Assembly: GCA_902825875.1 (NCBI GenBank)
Contig: CADECP010000036.1
Span: forward strand, 1-64,000
Length of the DNA: 64,000 nt
Direction: 5' to 3'
DNA from: an uncultured Acidobacteriota bacterium
GTDB lineage: Bacteria; Acidobacteriota; Blastocatellia; RBC074
The notes beneath the pieces are model-generated. The model worked only from the letters and a program-made list of their open reading frames with translations, was not told the origin of the DNA and made no database searches. Made by a program: the position numbers and the translations under genes. Shown here piece after piece: positions 16,851 to 26,628 of the stretch. Within the stretch, counting starts at the first letter, position 1. Every line of letters starts with the position of its first letter.

Positions 16851-18341
16851 CTATTTGACCTTCTTGCCTTCCAAAGCCTGCCCGCCACCGAAATGCACGG
16901 TTGCGCCGGTGACTGCGCCTTGAGCGTCTTTCGTGAACACGATCCGCAGGTTTTGCACAGTCAGGAAAAATTCCGTTTCTGACGCTGGAAACAACTCATC
17001 TTTGCCGCCGCCCGGAGGTTGCAGATAGAGCTTGCCGTTTTCCACGCTGACAATCACCTTCCCTCTGACATCATATTCGCCAACGTAGGCTTTGAAGATT
17101 TCAGGATTGACCGTTGCCATCACGCGCTCAGTCGGTTTGAAATCCGGCCAGCCGTATTCGCGCGCGATGCTGCGGAAGATTTCCGAAGCCAGTTGGCCGC
17201 CCAAATCTCCGTTGGTCATGACCACAGCGCCCTGCCCGGTTTCGCTGTAAGCAAACAAATTGCACTTGAAACCTTCGTTCGATCCGCCGTGACTGAAACT
17301 GGCTTGGTTGCCTTCGCCGCCGACGCCAATGCCCAAGCCGTAATCGCCGGATTGTTTCTTCAGCATCTCAACCGTCATCGCCTGAGACAAAACTTTGTTT
17401 GATTTTCCGGCCTTCGACTTTTGAACCTCGATGGCGAATTTGGCCAGGTCAGTCGAAGTCGTCCACAAACCGGCGGCGGCCATTTCGGGATAAGCGTGAA
17501 ACTTGCCTTTGACCAATTCGCCATTGTTACGATGCCCCATCGCGGCTTTCGCAGTTTTCGCGGCAGGCAAAGGCTGTTCGTAAGTGCTGTTTTTCATTCC
17601 CAGCTTGCCCAGCACCAATTCCTGCATCAATGCCGGAAACGGCTTGCCAGTTGTTTCAGCCATCAGCAATTGCATGACGGTGATGCCGCCGCCGGAATAA
17701 CGCCACAGACTGCCGGGCTTTACATTCACGCGAACAGCAGCGGAGTTTGCGGGTTTCTGGCCATCCAACAACTGCACGGTTGTCGGAACGTCTTCGCCCA
17801 CGGCGTAACCTCTGAAGCCGTGAACAGTCAATCCGGCGCTGTGGCTGGCCAACCGGCGCAAAGTAACTTTTTGATCTTTGGTGAATTCGTTTTCCGGCAC
17901 TTTCCACGATTTCAGTTTGGAGTTCACGTCTTCGTCCAAAGTCAGCAAACCTTTTTCAACCAGCGCCAGCATTCCCATTGCCGCAACTGGTTTGCTGATC
18001 GAAGCCGCCTGAAACATCGTCTCGGCGGTCACTGGCGTCGAACCGCCCGCTTCCGTCACGCCGTAACCTTTCGCCCATTCGACCTTGCCGTCGTTGATGA
18101 CCGCGACGCTGACGCCCGGCACTTTGTAATGCTTCATCCGGTCGAGCAGCGTCATCGTCGCCACTTGATCTTTGATGATGACGGCGGGCATCAATCCGCT
18201 TTCAACGCGAACCATCCGCTGGGCAACCGTTGGCTTGCTTTGGCTGGCAGCAAAAGATTGTGATTGTTGCGGCGACTGCGCGGCCAGATAACCAAACAAC
18301 AACATCAAGCAAACCAACCAACGCACATTCAGCTTTTTCAT
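16851..18341 (-). CDS. Serine hydrolase, class C beta-lactamase fold
   Basis: A 496-residue exported protein. The signal peptide is KKLNVRWLVCLMLLFGYLAAQ. The class C beta-lactamase/DD-peptidase fold has all three active-site elements: SISK (about residues 114-117, nucleophile and Lys), YSG (about 214) and HGG near 358. Additional motifs are VSVAVINDGKVEWAKGYG and LLSHSAGLTVHGF-like. A C-terminal beta domain of about 90 residues follows, as in many esterase or peptidase members. It sits between the two nucleoside permease genes with gaps of 9 and 24 nt, so it appears inserted into that operon. Antibiotic resistance is not implied; esterase or D-amino-peptidase activity is equally likely. Confidence 0.85.
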   Translation of the reverse strand: MKKLNVRWLVCLMLLFGYLAAQSPQQSQSFAASQSKPTVAQRMVRVESGLMPAVIIKDQVATMTLLDRMKHYKVPGVSVAVINDGKVEWAKGYGVTEAGGSTPVTAETMFQAASISKPVAAMGMLALVEKGLLTLDEDVNSKLKSWKVPENEFTKDQKVTLRRLASHSAGLTVHGFRGYAVGEDVPTTVQLLDGQKPANSAAVRVNVKPGSLWRYSGGGITVMQLLMAETTGKPFPALMQELVLGKLGMKNSTYEQPLPAAKTAKAAMGHRNNGELVKGKFHAYPEMAAAGLWTTSTDLAKFAIEVQKSKAGKSNKVLSQAMTVEMLKKQSGDYGLGIGVGGEGNQASFSHGGSNEGFKCNLFAYSETGQGAVVMTNGDLGGQLASEIFRSIAREYGWPDFKPTERVMATVNPEIFKAYVGEYDVRGKVIVSVENGKLYLQPPGGGKDELFPASETEFFLTVQNLRIVFTKDAQGAVTGATVHFGGGQALEGKKVK

Positions 18342-18365
18342 GTTGAGTTTCCTTTCTCAGCCGGT

Positions 18366-19466
18366 TCAGGCTTTTGCGGTAACGGTTTTTCTCAAAATCA
18401 TTCGGCGAAACATCCATTCCATCGCTACGAACAAAATGATGATGCCTTGCAGCACCTGAACCAGGTCTTTCGAGACTTTGTCGGTGAAAATGTCCACGAA
18501 CAATCCGCCGCGATTCAGCGCGCCGAACAAAATCGCCGCCAGCACCACTCCAACCGGATGATTGCGTCCGAGCAAAGCGACGGCAATTCCCGCAAAGCCG
18601 TAACCCGGCGAAAAGTCGTGGTAGTAGCGATAGCGATAACCCAGCACTTCGCCTATGCCAACCATTCCGGCCAAAGCTCCCGACAAAGCCATTGCCAGAA
18701 TGATCTGTTTTTGCACGCTGATGCCACCGTATTCCGCCGCCGACGGATTTTGGCCGACAGCGCGAATTTCATAACCCCACTTGGTCTTCCACAAAAACAC
18801 CCAGACCAGAAACCCCATCAACAGCGCCAGCAGAAACGCCACGCTGAGCGGAATGCGTTCGGGAAAGTGAATGCCAAGTGGCGACAACAAAGTCGAAAAT
18901 CGCGCGATGTGCGCTTGTTCGGCAATCGGTTTGGTTTGCATGATCGCATCGCCGGGAATTTTGTAGCGGCTCTGCGTCAGGTAACTGACCAACCCAACGG
19001 CGATAAAGTTCAGCATGATCGTATTGATGACTTCGTGCGAACCGAAACGGGCTTTCAACACGCCGGGAATCGCTCCCCAAAATCCGCCCGCCAGCATCGC
19101 CGCCAGCATCGCCAACGGAATCAGCACAAATCCCGGCCAGCCATTCAGCGTAAAACCAACCCAGGCTGCCGCAAACGCTCCGACGTACAACTGCCCTTCC
19201 GCGCCGATGTTCAACAAGCCGCACTTGAAGCTCAGCGAAACCGCCAGCCCGGTGAAAATCAGCGGCGTCGCATAAAACAGCGTGTAGCCCCAATTGTCCC
19301 AGGTGAAATTCCCCATCGCGTCGTACAGCCCAAACGCGCTGGAAATCAACAGCCGATAAACGGTGAAAGGATTGTCGCCAATCGCCAGCACGACCAGGCC
19401 GCCAATGACAAACGCGGCCAGCACAGCGATTAGAGGAAAGAGCAGTTCTCGCAGGAGTGTTTTCAT
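18366..19466 (-). CDS. ABC transporter permease, NupP-like nucleoside uptake
   Basis: A 366-residue inner-membrane permease, the partner of the NupQ-like protein. Motifs: GLAVSLSFKCGLLNIGAEGQLYVGAF, VLKARFGSHEVINTIMLNFIA, YEIRAVGQNPSAAEYGGISV (coupling helix) and GYGFAGIAVALLGRNHPVGV. About ten hydrophobic segments, with the longer N-terminus typical of the NupP type. The start lies 4 nt after the stop of the M14 peptidase gene, so the two are probably translationally linked. Uptake of nucleosides would feed punA, udk and cdd downstream. Confidence 0.9.
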   Translation of the reverse strand: MKTLLRELLFPLIAVLAAFVIGGLVVLAIGDNPFTVYRLLISSAFGLYDAMGNFTWDNWGYTLFYATPLIFTGLAVSLSFKCGLLNIGAEGQLYVGAFAAAWVGFTLNGWPGFVLIPLAMLAAMLAGGFWGAIPGVLKARFGSHEVINTIMLNFIAVGLVSYLTQSRYKIPGDAIMQTKPIAEQAHIARFSTLLSPLGIHFPERIPLSVAFLLALLMGFLVWVFLWKTKWGYEIRAVGQNPSAAEYGGISVQKQIILAMALSGALAGMVGIGEVLGYRYRYYHDFSPGYGFAGIAVALLGRNHPVGVVLAAILFGALNRGGLFVDIFTDKVSKDLVQVLQGIIILFVAMEWMFRRMILRKTVTAKA

Positions 19467-19470
19467 AAGC

Positions 19471-22146
19471 TCAATGCCCGGGTCCGAAAAAGATGGCGTT
19501 CAAAAACATCACGTTCAATCCATCCATAAACGCGCGGTAGTTCGGGTCTTCGGCAAAGCCGACGACGTTGCCGCGTCCGACGCGAGCGTGCATCAGAAAT
19601 GCTTTGTTCGGAAGCTGTTTGCGCGCGTCGTCCCACATAAAGCCGCTGGCAAAGAATTTATCTTCCGGCAGATAAACCGCGACGTTTGTGCCGCGATCCA
19701 GTTTGACCAGCGAAAAGATGCGGTTGCTGTCTACCAACACCGTCGTCGTTTCGCCATAACCAAATCCCAACCAGTGCGAGTTGTTCACACGAACCCGCAG
19801 AATCGCGCCGGAAGTCGTGCTGGGAAACTCGTCAGTCGGTTCAATGGCTTTTTCGACCGGATCAGCTTTGGCAGCGTCGTCTTTCTTTTCAGCTTTAGGA
19901 TCAGACTTTTCGCGTTTTTCGCGTTTGGTCGCCAGCAGGTTCACTTTTTCATCCGCCAGCCAGGCCGTCGCACCCGCCAAGCCAATCAGAGTTCCTCCGC
20001 GTTGAACCCATTCGCGCACACTGGCTCCGTCGCCAAGCTGCCCGGTGTATCCGCCAAAGGTGTCCGGCAAAATCAGCACGTTGTACCGGCTCAAGTCCGC
20101 TCCGCGAAGCTGATCTGCACGAATGGTCGTCACCGGATAACCGTATCGCTGTTCGATCAAATACCTCAGCCAGCCGACCGAGCCGCCGGAAACAGGTTGG
20201 TTGTAGGCAATCACCACGCGCGGACGCGGCAGGAAATTGACGTTGGAACTGCCGAAGTTCGGGCCGTCTTCGACCCAAGCCGTGTCGGTCGGATAAACAT
20301 CCACGCCGTGTTCAGCCGCCAATTTGGTCATTCGTTCGTGCAGATTTGCCGGATTGTCTTTCAGTTTGACGACCAAAGTTCCCGCCGGAAAATTCGTGCC
20401 GTTCAGTTTGAAGGCTTTGTCGTAACTGTGAACTCGCACGTCCTGCCGGAACAGATCCGCCAAAGCCGAAGCCGCTGATTGAGTTCCCCACGAAATCAAA
20501 TACGCCAGCTTCGCCTGTCCGCCGCGCACTTGGCCCGCGGGTTTCGGCTGCTCTTTCAACACAGTCACCTGCACCGACGAAGCCTGCTCAGCGACGTAAC
20601 ACGGCACGTCGAACAAAAACGGCAACGACCATCCGGTCACGTCGTAAAACTCTTCGCGTTGGCGCAGCTTGTTGCGGCGACGCTGTTCGTCCAAAAACTC
20701 TTTGTCCTGATCGGTCTGTTTGTCCATCAAGGTTTTCAGCAACCGTTTGGCCGGTTGATCCAGCGACAGAATAAAGCTGCCCGCTGGAAAATCTCGCGCC
20801 TGCAACTGACCTTCGCTGTAATCGCGCGTCTTCGGATTGTTGAAAGCGGCGTCGGCGCGCTTCACTTCAATGCCGGACATCATCAACGTCGCCGCCAGTC
20901 TGGCCGCGCGGTTCGGGTCGTTGCCCGGAGCGATGATGTATTCCTTGACCGTGCCGGTCTTCCCTTCTTCGATGGCCGTGCGGCGATGATCGTAAAAATG
21001 CCGGAGTAAGGCTTCGCGGTTTTTCGCAGTGCTTTCGATGGTCGCCAGCGCCGCTACGAAATGATGCTGCACCGAATCGCGGTAGTGCATTGTCGTTTCG
21101 TCATCGCGCCTGGCCAGCAAACCACGCACGCTGGCCTGTTCGTAAGTCATTCCGATTGAGCCGTGAAAGAGCGGCCAGCCTTCGCCGTAACCCGGATAAA
21201 ACGAATCGTAGCCTTCGCGCGTGAAGTAATCGAATTTGAATTTGTCGAACCAGGCAGCGTTGTTGCGACCAAGCCGGTTCAGCCAATCGAGTTGCGCTTT
21301 AGTCAGATTCGGATTCCAGGGAAGCGCGGGCGGCGCGAAGTAAAAGCTGCTGTTGGTTCCCATCTCGTGTTGATCGGCGACGACCTGAGGAAACCATTCC
21401 AGATAAGTTTTCGTGCGCCCGCGAGTTTCCGGCTGAGATTGCGTGAACCAGTCGCGGTTCATGTCGAACAAATAATGATTCGTTCTGCCGCCCGGCCAGA
21501 CTTCGTTGTGTTCGGCAGATTGCAGATCGGCGTCAGGAAAGCGGCCTACGTTCTGGCGAAAGTAATTGATGAAACGGTCGCGCCCGTCGGGGTTTTGCAT
21601 CGGATCAATCAACACGATGGAGTTTTTCATCGCCGTCGTCACGACTTCATCGTTCTGAGCCGCCAACAAGTGATAAGCAGTCACCAACGCCGAATCCACG
21701 CTGGAAATTTCGTTGCCGTGAACTCCGCAAATCAGCCAAACCGTCGAAGGCAGCGAAGCGATCAGCGAATTGGCTTCGTTGGCGGAAAGCTTGCGCGGGT
21801 CTGCCAGTCGCTGCATTCCGGCTTTGATTTCGTCCAGCCGCGCGATGTTCGCCGCTGAACCGATGGCCATCACGTACAACGAACGCCCTTCCCAAGTTTC
21901 GGCATACTTGAACACCTTGATGCGCGTCGGAGCCGCTTGCTGCAAAGCCGTCATGTACTTTTCGGCTTCGTGATGCATGGTGATTTTTTCGCCGAGGTCG
22001 TGGCCGACGACTTTTTTCAGCGTTGGAATTGCCGGGTCGTATTTTGCGCCGGGCAAGAACTCGAAGCTTTGCGCCGGGACGGCGGCAGGAATCAGCAGAA
22101 AGCAAATAAACGCCAAAGCCGAACGTAGGCCGAAAAATCGAATCAC
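19471..22146 (-). CDS. Large M14-family zinc carboxypeptidase
   Basis: About 891 residues, exported. The start is GTG 22146, because GGGAG lies 9 nt upstream and translation then begins directly with a signal peptide (VIRFFGLRSALAFICFLLIPAAVPAQ); the longer frame to 22221 adds no plausible sequence. The peptidase domain (about 40-350) has the zinc motif GVHGNE, then NPDGRDRF, NRDWF and DQHEMG with the third His ligand. The C-terminal half includes a glutamine-amidotransferase-like Rossmann part (YNVLILPDTFGGYTG). A Lys/Asp-rich linker lies near residue 770. It probably digests extracellular peptides or murein fragments. Confidence 0.85.
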   Translation of the reverse strand: MIRFFGLRSALAFICFLLIPAAVPAQSFEFLPGAKYDPAIPTLKKVVGHDLGEKITMHHEAEKYMTALQQAAPTRIKVFKYAETWEGRSLYVMAIGSAANIARLDEIKAGMQRLADPRKLSANEANSLIASLPSTVWLICGVHGNEISSVDSALVTAYHLLAAQNDEVVTTAMKNSIVLIDPMQNPDGRDRFINYFRQNVGRFPDADLQSAEHNEVWPGGRTNHYLFDMNRDWFTQSQPETRGRTKTYLEWFPQVVADQHEMGTNSSFYFAPPALPWNPNLTKAQLDWLNRLGRNNAAWFDKFKFDYFTREGYDSFYPGYGEGWPLFHGSIGMTYEQASVRGLLARRDDETTMHYRDSVQHHFVAALATIESTAKNREALLRHFYDHRRTAIEEGKTGTVKEYIIAPGNDPNRAARLAATLMMSGIEVKRADAAFNNPKTRDYSEGQLQARDFPAGSFILSLDQPAKRLLKTLMDKQTDQDKEFLDEQRRRNKLRQREEFYDVTGWSLPFLFDVPCYVAEQASSVQVTVLKEQPKPAGQVRGGQAKLAYLISWGTQSAASALADLFRQDVRVHSYDKAFKLNGTNFPAGTLVVKLKDNPANLHERMTKLAAEHGVDVYPTDTAWVEDGPNFGSSNVNFLPRPRVVIAYNQPVSGGSVGWLRYLIEQRYGYPVTTIRADQLRGADLSRYNVLILPDTFGGYTGQLGDGASVREWVQRGGTLIGLAGATAWLADEKVNLLATKREKREKSDPKAEKKDDAAKADPVEKAIEPTDEFPSTTSGAILRVRVNNSHWLGFGYGETTTVLVDSNRIFSLVKLDRGTNVAVYLPEDKFFASGFMWDDARKQLPNKAFLMHARVGRGNVVGFAEDPNYRAFMDGLNVMFLNAIFFGPGH

Positions 22147-22241
22147 AGTTGGTATCTCCCAGAAATGAATTTTGAAAGCGAATTGGCAAGTGAAGTAACA
22201 CGCGCCATCAAAAAGCGTCAAGCATCCGCTCCGAAGCCCGT

Positions 22242-22673
22242 TTATTTGCCGCCCGACCGCTGAAAATCAATCGAACCATTGCCGCCACCTGCAATCAACA
22301 AGGTCAGCGACATGGCCAGCAACGCCAACGTGTACTCAAACCCGCCATTGTTCAGAAACAACCCGTTTTTCCAATGCACGCCCGCCATGGCTATGCCCAT
22401 CACGCAGGTCAGCAGCAAAGCTCCGATACGAGTCATAAAGCCGAACATCACCAACAACCCGCCGACGAATTCGGCAAAGGCCGCCGCTCCCAGCCACAAC
22501 CACGAAGGTTGCAACCCGAACGGCGCGACGCCGGAAATCCAGACCGAAAAGCCTCTGCCGCCCCACACGCCAAATAACTTTTGCGCTCCGTGAGCGAAAA
22601 AGATCACTCCCAACGCCAATCGCATCGGCAGCAAAGCCCAAGTATTGATCGTCGAAGTCAAACTGACAGCCAT
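22242..22673 (-). CDS. DoxX family membrane protein
   Basis: A 143-residue, four-TM protein. Signatures: MRLALGVIFFAHGAQKLFG in helix 1, then AAAFAEFVGGLLVMFGFMTRIGALLL and AGVHWKNGLF. DoxX/DoxD-type proteins associate with quinones or with oxidative-stress oxidoreductase complexes; the exact role here is unknown. Two adjacent ATGs follow AGGAG; the second (22673) has the better spacing of 6 nt. Confidence 0.88.
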   Translation of the reverse strand: MAVSLTSTINTWALLPMRLALGVIFFAHGAQKLFGVWGGRGFSVWISGVAPFGLQPSWLWLGAAAFAEFVGGLLVMFGFMTRIGALLLTCVMGIAMAGVHWKNGLFLNNGGFEYTLALLAMSLTLLIAGGGNGSIDFQRSGGK

Positions 22674-22691
22674 CATTTACTCCTGAAAGGT

Positions 22692-22714
22692 GGGGCAATT
22701 TTCCAAATTGCCCC
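22692..22714 (-). terminator. Terminator after the GH10 gene
   Basis: GGGGCAATTT (22692-22701) pairs perfectly with AAATTGCCCC (22705-22714) over a 3-nt loop, only 6 nt beyond the xylanase stop on the minus strand. The following T-tract is weak, so efficiency is uncertain. Confidence 0.6.
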
Positions 22715-22719
22715 TTGAT

Positions 22720-25113
22720 TCATTGTCCAATCGAACGCGGTTGATTTCGCCGAACCGGCGAACGTGGCGCGGCGACATCCAGCATCACAATCACTTCGCC
22801 GGTTTGGTCAATCGTGGCCGCGACCGTTTGCGAAGCTCGCCCATACACAGCCGTCACGCTGTACGAACCTTTGAAGCCGCGAGTTGCGAATCGGCCAGCC
22901 GCATCGCTGACACCGTTTGCGTTCGTCCACCATTCGCGGAACAGCAGATCGTTGTACACCAGCGCGTTCGGTTTCGACGACCAATCGGCTCTGTACATTG
23001 AGCCGAGCGGCAACCAGTGCGACTTTTCCCAGAATCCCCACATCAGAAAGTCTGTGAACTTCGGCTGGCTGAAAATCATCGTCATCACATCGCGCGTGTA
23101 TTCCGCCTGCAACTCTTCGTCGGCCATGTTGATGTCGAATTCCGTCACCGCCAATTGCACAGGCAAAGCCGAAAAGCGTTCGATGATCGTTTGCAACAAA
23201 GCTGGCGGAGTAATGTTGGCGAAATGCCCTTGCAGTCCTACGCCATTCACCGGAGCGCCGCCCGCCAGCATCCATTTGGTCAACTCGAACAGATAGTTTT
23301 GATGATTTACGTCGGCTCCGCCCGCTGCAATTATGTCGTAATCGTTGACGAACAACTGCGCCTGCGGGTCGAGGTTTCGCGCCATCTGAAACCAGCGGAT
23401 GATTTCCAAATTGCCCAGCTTGCCGTTCGATTGCGGAGTCGCCGCAACAGCGATGCGGCCTTGAATGTCGAAATTCGTGTACGGTTCGTTGACGACATCC
23501 CATTGATAACATTTCCCACCAGCATTTTCCGGTTTCAAGATGTCGGCAAACCGCTGGTCAATTCGCGTTTTCAAAGCGTCGCCCGTCAAGCCGCGAGCAT
23601 CCGTCGGCAAATTGTCCGCAGCAGGCCAAATCAAATTGTGACCGCGCACCGTCAGGTTTTCCGCTTTCAACCAGGCGAACGCATCCATCGTCGCCTGCCG
23701 ATTCCAGGATTGCCACTCTTCCCAAAACGGCCACTTCAAATCGTTTTCCAACACGGTCGTCGTGAAATGCGACGACACGCGCGAACGATATTGCTCACGA
23801 TCAGCCGCCGTCTGCCCGTTGCCAGCCAGCAATTGCGCCGTCACTGCCGAGCCGAACTTGAAGGCGTGATTGGTTTGTTGAACGAACACCTGAGCGCCCG
23901 GCAAAGGATTGCCGTCGCGGTCAACCACGCGAACGGTCAACTCGCCTTTGCGATGTTGGTTGATGCGTTCGATTGCCGCCAACCGCCAAGCCGCGTTCGC
24001 TTCGCCGCGACCGGGATAGTAATACTCGATTTTGAACTGCGCGGGCGTCGCCAGTTGCGCGTAATTGGCCAGCAAAATTCCGCCGATTTCAAATTTCTGC
24101 GGCCCGTAAGCGAAATGAAACACCAGATGCGCCTGACCAGCGGCAAAGTCCGCGTGCGCTTTGAACGGCAACTGATAAAAGCGCCATTCCGAAGTATCAT
24201 TCGGGAAATTGACGCTGAACGATTTGTCGTAAGGATCGGTGTCGCGCTCAAAAACGACTTGAGCGCGAATGACTGAACTGTCAGCAGGTTCAAGCTTTCG
24301 CGCCCAGAACGACAGCAACAGCAAATCGTCCTTCTTCACTTCCGTAGCGTTTCGCCATCCCAAGCCTGACCGAAAGACGAAATCCGAATCGCCGTTGGCT
24401 GAAAATTGAATTGCCTGCGAAAAACTTTGCCCGGCAACACTCACCACCGAAGTCGAACCGCCGAGTTGCGAATCAAAGTACCGATAAAAACTGCCGTACG
24501 GATTTGGCGGCAACACCGAAGTCGGCGTCACAGTCACCGGCGGAGTTTTTCCAAGATTCACGGCGCTGATGCCGCCAAGTTCAAACACCTGCGGGCCGTG
24601 TGCGAAATGAAAGACGACTTGCGCTTCGCCCGTCGCGTAATTTCCAACAGCTTTGAACGGCAAACTGTATTTCGTCCACGTCGCGCCGTCGCAAGGGAAA
24701 ACCGTGTACAGCGATTTTGTCGCCGAAGCGTCGGCTTTCTCAAAGCCGACAAAGCCACGAATGTTGTTGCCGTCCAGCGGAGCGACTTTTCGCACCCAAA
24801 ACGTCAGTTGCAAATTGTCGCCTTGCGCGACGGCCTGCGCCGTGCGAATCCTTAACCCGGCATCCGCTAAATTCGCCGACGTTCCGCCGACCGTCACGCG
24901 ATAAGCCTGAGTGAACGATTGTCCGCTGACAGTCACCGGTTCGACTTTGGCATTGGCTCCGACTTCTCCTCTGAAGTTATAAAGATCGCTCGGCAAAATC
25001 GGAGTTCCAGATTGCGCCCAAGCTGCCACAAACATAAGGCACGCCAGCAACACCGCGCCAAAAACTTGAAAGCAAATAGACTCCCGCCCAAAACTTCGAG
25101 TTGAAATTCGCAT
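22720..25113 (-). CDS. GH10 endo-1,4-beta-xylanase with two N-terminal carbohydrate-binding repeats
   Basis: A 797-residue secreted enzyme that hydrolyses internal beta-1,4 bonds of xylan. After the signal peptide come two similar beta-sandwich repeats of about 150 residues (CBM4/9-like). They share GQSF(T/S)[30 protein letters not shown] and [21 protein letters not shown] short linker domain with [18 protein letters not shown] leads into the GH10 barrel: [26 protein letters not shown] (acid/base Glu), [14 protein letters not shown] and LAVTEFDIN (nucleophile Glu). A C-terminal beta extension ends the protein. The catalytic set is complete. Confidence 0.93.
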   Translation of the reverse strand: MRISTRSFGRESICFQVFGAVLLACLMFVAAWAQSGTPILPSDLYNFRGEVGANAKVEPVTVSGQSFTQAYRVTVGGTSANLADAGLRIRTAQAVAQGDNLQLTFWVRKVAPLDGNNIRGFVGFEKADASATKSLYTVFPCDGATWTKYSLPFKAVGNYATGEAQVVFHFAHGPQVFELGGISAVNLGKTPPVTVTPTSVLPPNPYGSFYRYFDSQLGGSTSVVSVAGQSFSQAIQFSANGDSDFVFRSGLGWRNATEVKKDDLLLLSFWARKLEPADSSVIRAQVVFERDTDPYDKSFSVNFPNDTSEWRFYQLPFKAHADFAAGQAHLVFHFAYGPQKFEIGGILLANYAQLATPAQFKIEYYYPGRGEANAAWRLAAIERINQHRKGELTVRVVDRDGNPLPGAQVFVQQTNHAFKFGSAVTAQLLAGNGQTAADREQYRSRVSSHFTTTVLENDLKWPFWEEWQSWNRQATMDAFAWLKAENLTVRGHNLIWPAADNLPTDARGLTGDALKTRIDQRFADILKPENAGGKCYQWDVVNEPYTNFDIQGRIAVAATPQSNGKLGNLEIIRWFQMARNLDPQAQLFVNDYDIIAAGGADVNHQNYLFELTKWMLAGGAPVNGVGLQGHFANITPPALLQTIIERFSALPVQLAVTEFDINMADEELQAEYTRDVMTMIFSQPKFTDFLMWGFWEKSHWLPLGSMYRADWSSKPNALVYNDLLFREWWTNANGVSDAAGRFATRGFKGSYSVTAVYGRASQTVAATIDQTGEVIVMLDVAAPRSPVRRNQPRSIGQ

Positions 25114-25148
25114 AGACCTTTTTCGTGTTGTGTTGAGTTGTCGTTAGA

Positions 25149-26408
25149 TTACCGCAGCAACGCCTTTACCGTCGCCTTATTGCCGTCGTTCGGGGCAGGT
25201 TTCAACTTCAGGATTTTCGCCATCACGTTATACACATCCACGTTGGCAAACGGTTCAACGATCTGGCCTCGTTTGAACGCCGGGCCGTATCCGATGAACA
25301 ACGCCCGCATGGATTCCAGTTGATTGTCGAACCCATGCCCTCCGCGATACTTGATGCTTTCCGAAGTCGGGACAGGACGGTAGCGTTCACGACTGCTCAG
25401 CGCCCAGCCTTCATCGGCCATTACCACAATGTTGCCAATGCGCGGGCTTGTCCCGTAATGAAACCGCTTGGGAACCTCCGCTTTCCGATAAACGCTCACG
25501 TGCGGAGCTTTTGTTTTCAACGCAGAATAAATGGCTTCTTCCATTCCGGGCTTGGGGAAGATTTGCGCCATTGCGCTGTTCCAGACAACTCGCTGAGCTT
25601 GTTCTGCGGCGAAGTAATCGTCGAGAACGACAACGTCTCGCGGGTCCATCCTGGCCATTCCGTGATCGGACACAATCACCAGATTGACGCGATTGAAAAC
25701 GCCGCGCGCTTTCAATCCTTCGACCAATCGGCTCATCGCCTGATCCACGCGCTCAATCGCTTGTTTGGCGTTTTCGGAATCGGGTCCGGCGTCGTGCCCG
25801 CCGTGATCTACGTCGCTGTAATAAAGCGTAATCATAGTTGGGCGCTCAGCCTTCGGCTTATCCAACCAGGCCAGCGCCATATCAACCCGCTCAAAATTCG
25901 GAAAGTTGTCGTCGAAGACTTTCCAATAACTCGGTCGTTGGCCTGCGATTTCGGCTTCGGAGCCAGGAAAAAACAAAGGCGCGGATCGTTGTCCCTGTTT
26001 TTCCGCCGTCACCCAGATGGGTTCGCCCAACCACCAGCGTCCGTTCCCGACTTCTTCGCGCTTGCTCATGCTGAAGGTCTCGTTGAATTCCGGCGCATAA
26101 ATGGTATTGGCGACGATACCGTTGTGATCCGGGTACAAGCCTGTCGCTATGGCGTAATGATTCGGAAACGTCAGCGAAGGAAACGACGGAGTCATCCACT
26201 TCGCCCGCACGCCCTGTTTGGCCAGCAAGCCGAGCGTCGGAGCCGGATACTTATCCAGATAATCCGGCCTGAAGCCATCCAGCGAAATCAGAATCACTGT
26301 CGGCTTCAGGTCTTTGATAATTTTCGGCTCAGCTTGAGCCGCTGCCGTTTGCACGACGAACAGCAGCGCAAACAGCACCCAAATCATCTGCTTTATAATT
26401 TTTTCCAT
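25149..26408 (-). CDS. NPP-type ectonucleotide pyrophosphatase/phosphodiesterase
   Basis: A 419-residue alkaline-phosphatase-superfamily protein with a signal peptide (IWVLFALLFVVQTAAAQ). Metal and catalytic motifs are complete: LISLDGFRPDYL (first Asp), PSLTFPNHYAIATGLYPDHNG (nucleophile Thr of LTFPN), YYSDVDHGGHDAGP and IVSDHGMA, with a late YRGGHGFDN His. NPP enzymes hydrolyse nucleotide or phospholipid phosphodiesters outside the cytoplasm. It follows the same strand as the nucleoside uptake genes and could release nucleosides from external nucleotides, which is an inference from proximity only. Confidence 0.9.
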   Translation of the reverse strand: MEKIIKQMIWVLFALLFVVQTAAAQAEPKIIKDLKPTVILISLDGFRPDYLDKYPAPTLGLLAKQGVRAKWMTPSFPSLTFPNHYAIATGLYPDHNGIVANTIYAPEFNETFSMSKREEVGNGRWWLGEPIWVTAEKQGQRSAPLFFPGSEAEIAGQRPSYWKVFDDNFPNFERVDMALAWLDKPKAERPTMITLYYSDVDHGGHDAGPDSENAKQAIERVDQAMSRLVEGLKARGVFNRVNLVIVSDHGMARMDPRDVVVLDDYFAAEQAQRVVWNSAMAQIFPKPGMEEAIYSALKTKAPHVSVYRKAEVPKRFHYGTSPRIGNIVVMADEGWALSSRERYRPVPTSESIKYRGGHGFDNQLESMRALFIGYGPAFKRGQIVEPFANVDVYNVMAKILKLKPAPNDGNKATVKALLR

Positions 26409-26509
26409 TTTTGGTGCTACCGGAATTTGTGTGGGTTAAATCAAAGCAAAAACTATGAGACAGAACTGGCAGGATTTTTTAGAAAGAGCGCAATTGAGGA
26501 TAAGTCAGC

Positions 26510-26573
26510 GTTCAGAGTTCACGCGATTGCGAGTTTCTATCTCGGAAAGCACGCTAAAGTGTGAACTCTGAAC
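26510..26573. repeat. Inverted repeat in the NPP-OPT intergenic region
   Basis: GTTCAGAGTTCAC (26510-26522) and its complement (26561-26573) form a perfect 13-bp stem with a 38-nt inner part. The region 26409-26628 contains no supported gene. It lies just before the NPP gene and after the OPT gene on the minus strand, so it may be an OPT terminator. Confidence 0.45.
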
Positions 26574-26628
26574 AAGACTTTTCGTCAAACGTCTGCTCGC
26601 TCGAACAGTCACGCAATTGCTGACCGAT

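Noticed and set aside
16851-18341. Antibiotic-resistance beta-lactamase
   Set aside because: The fold and SISK/YSG/HGG motifs are shared with esterases and peptidases, and operon context gives no link to resistance.
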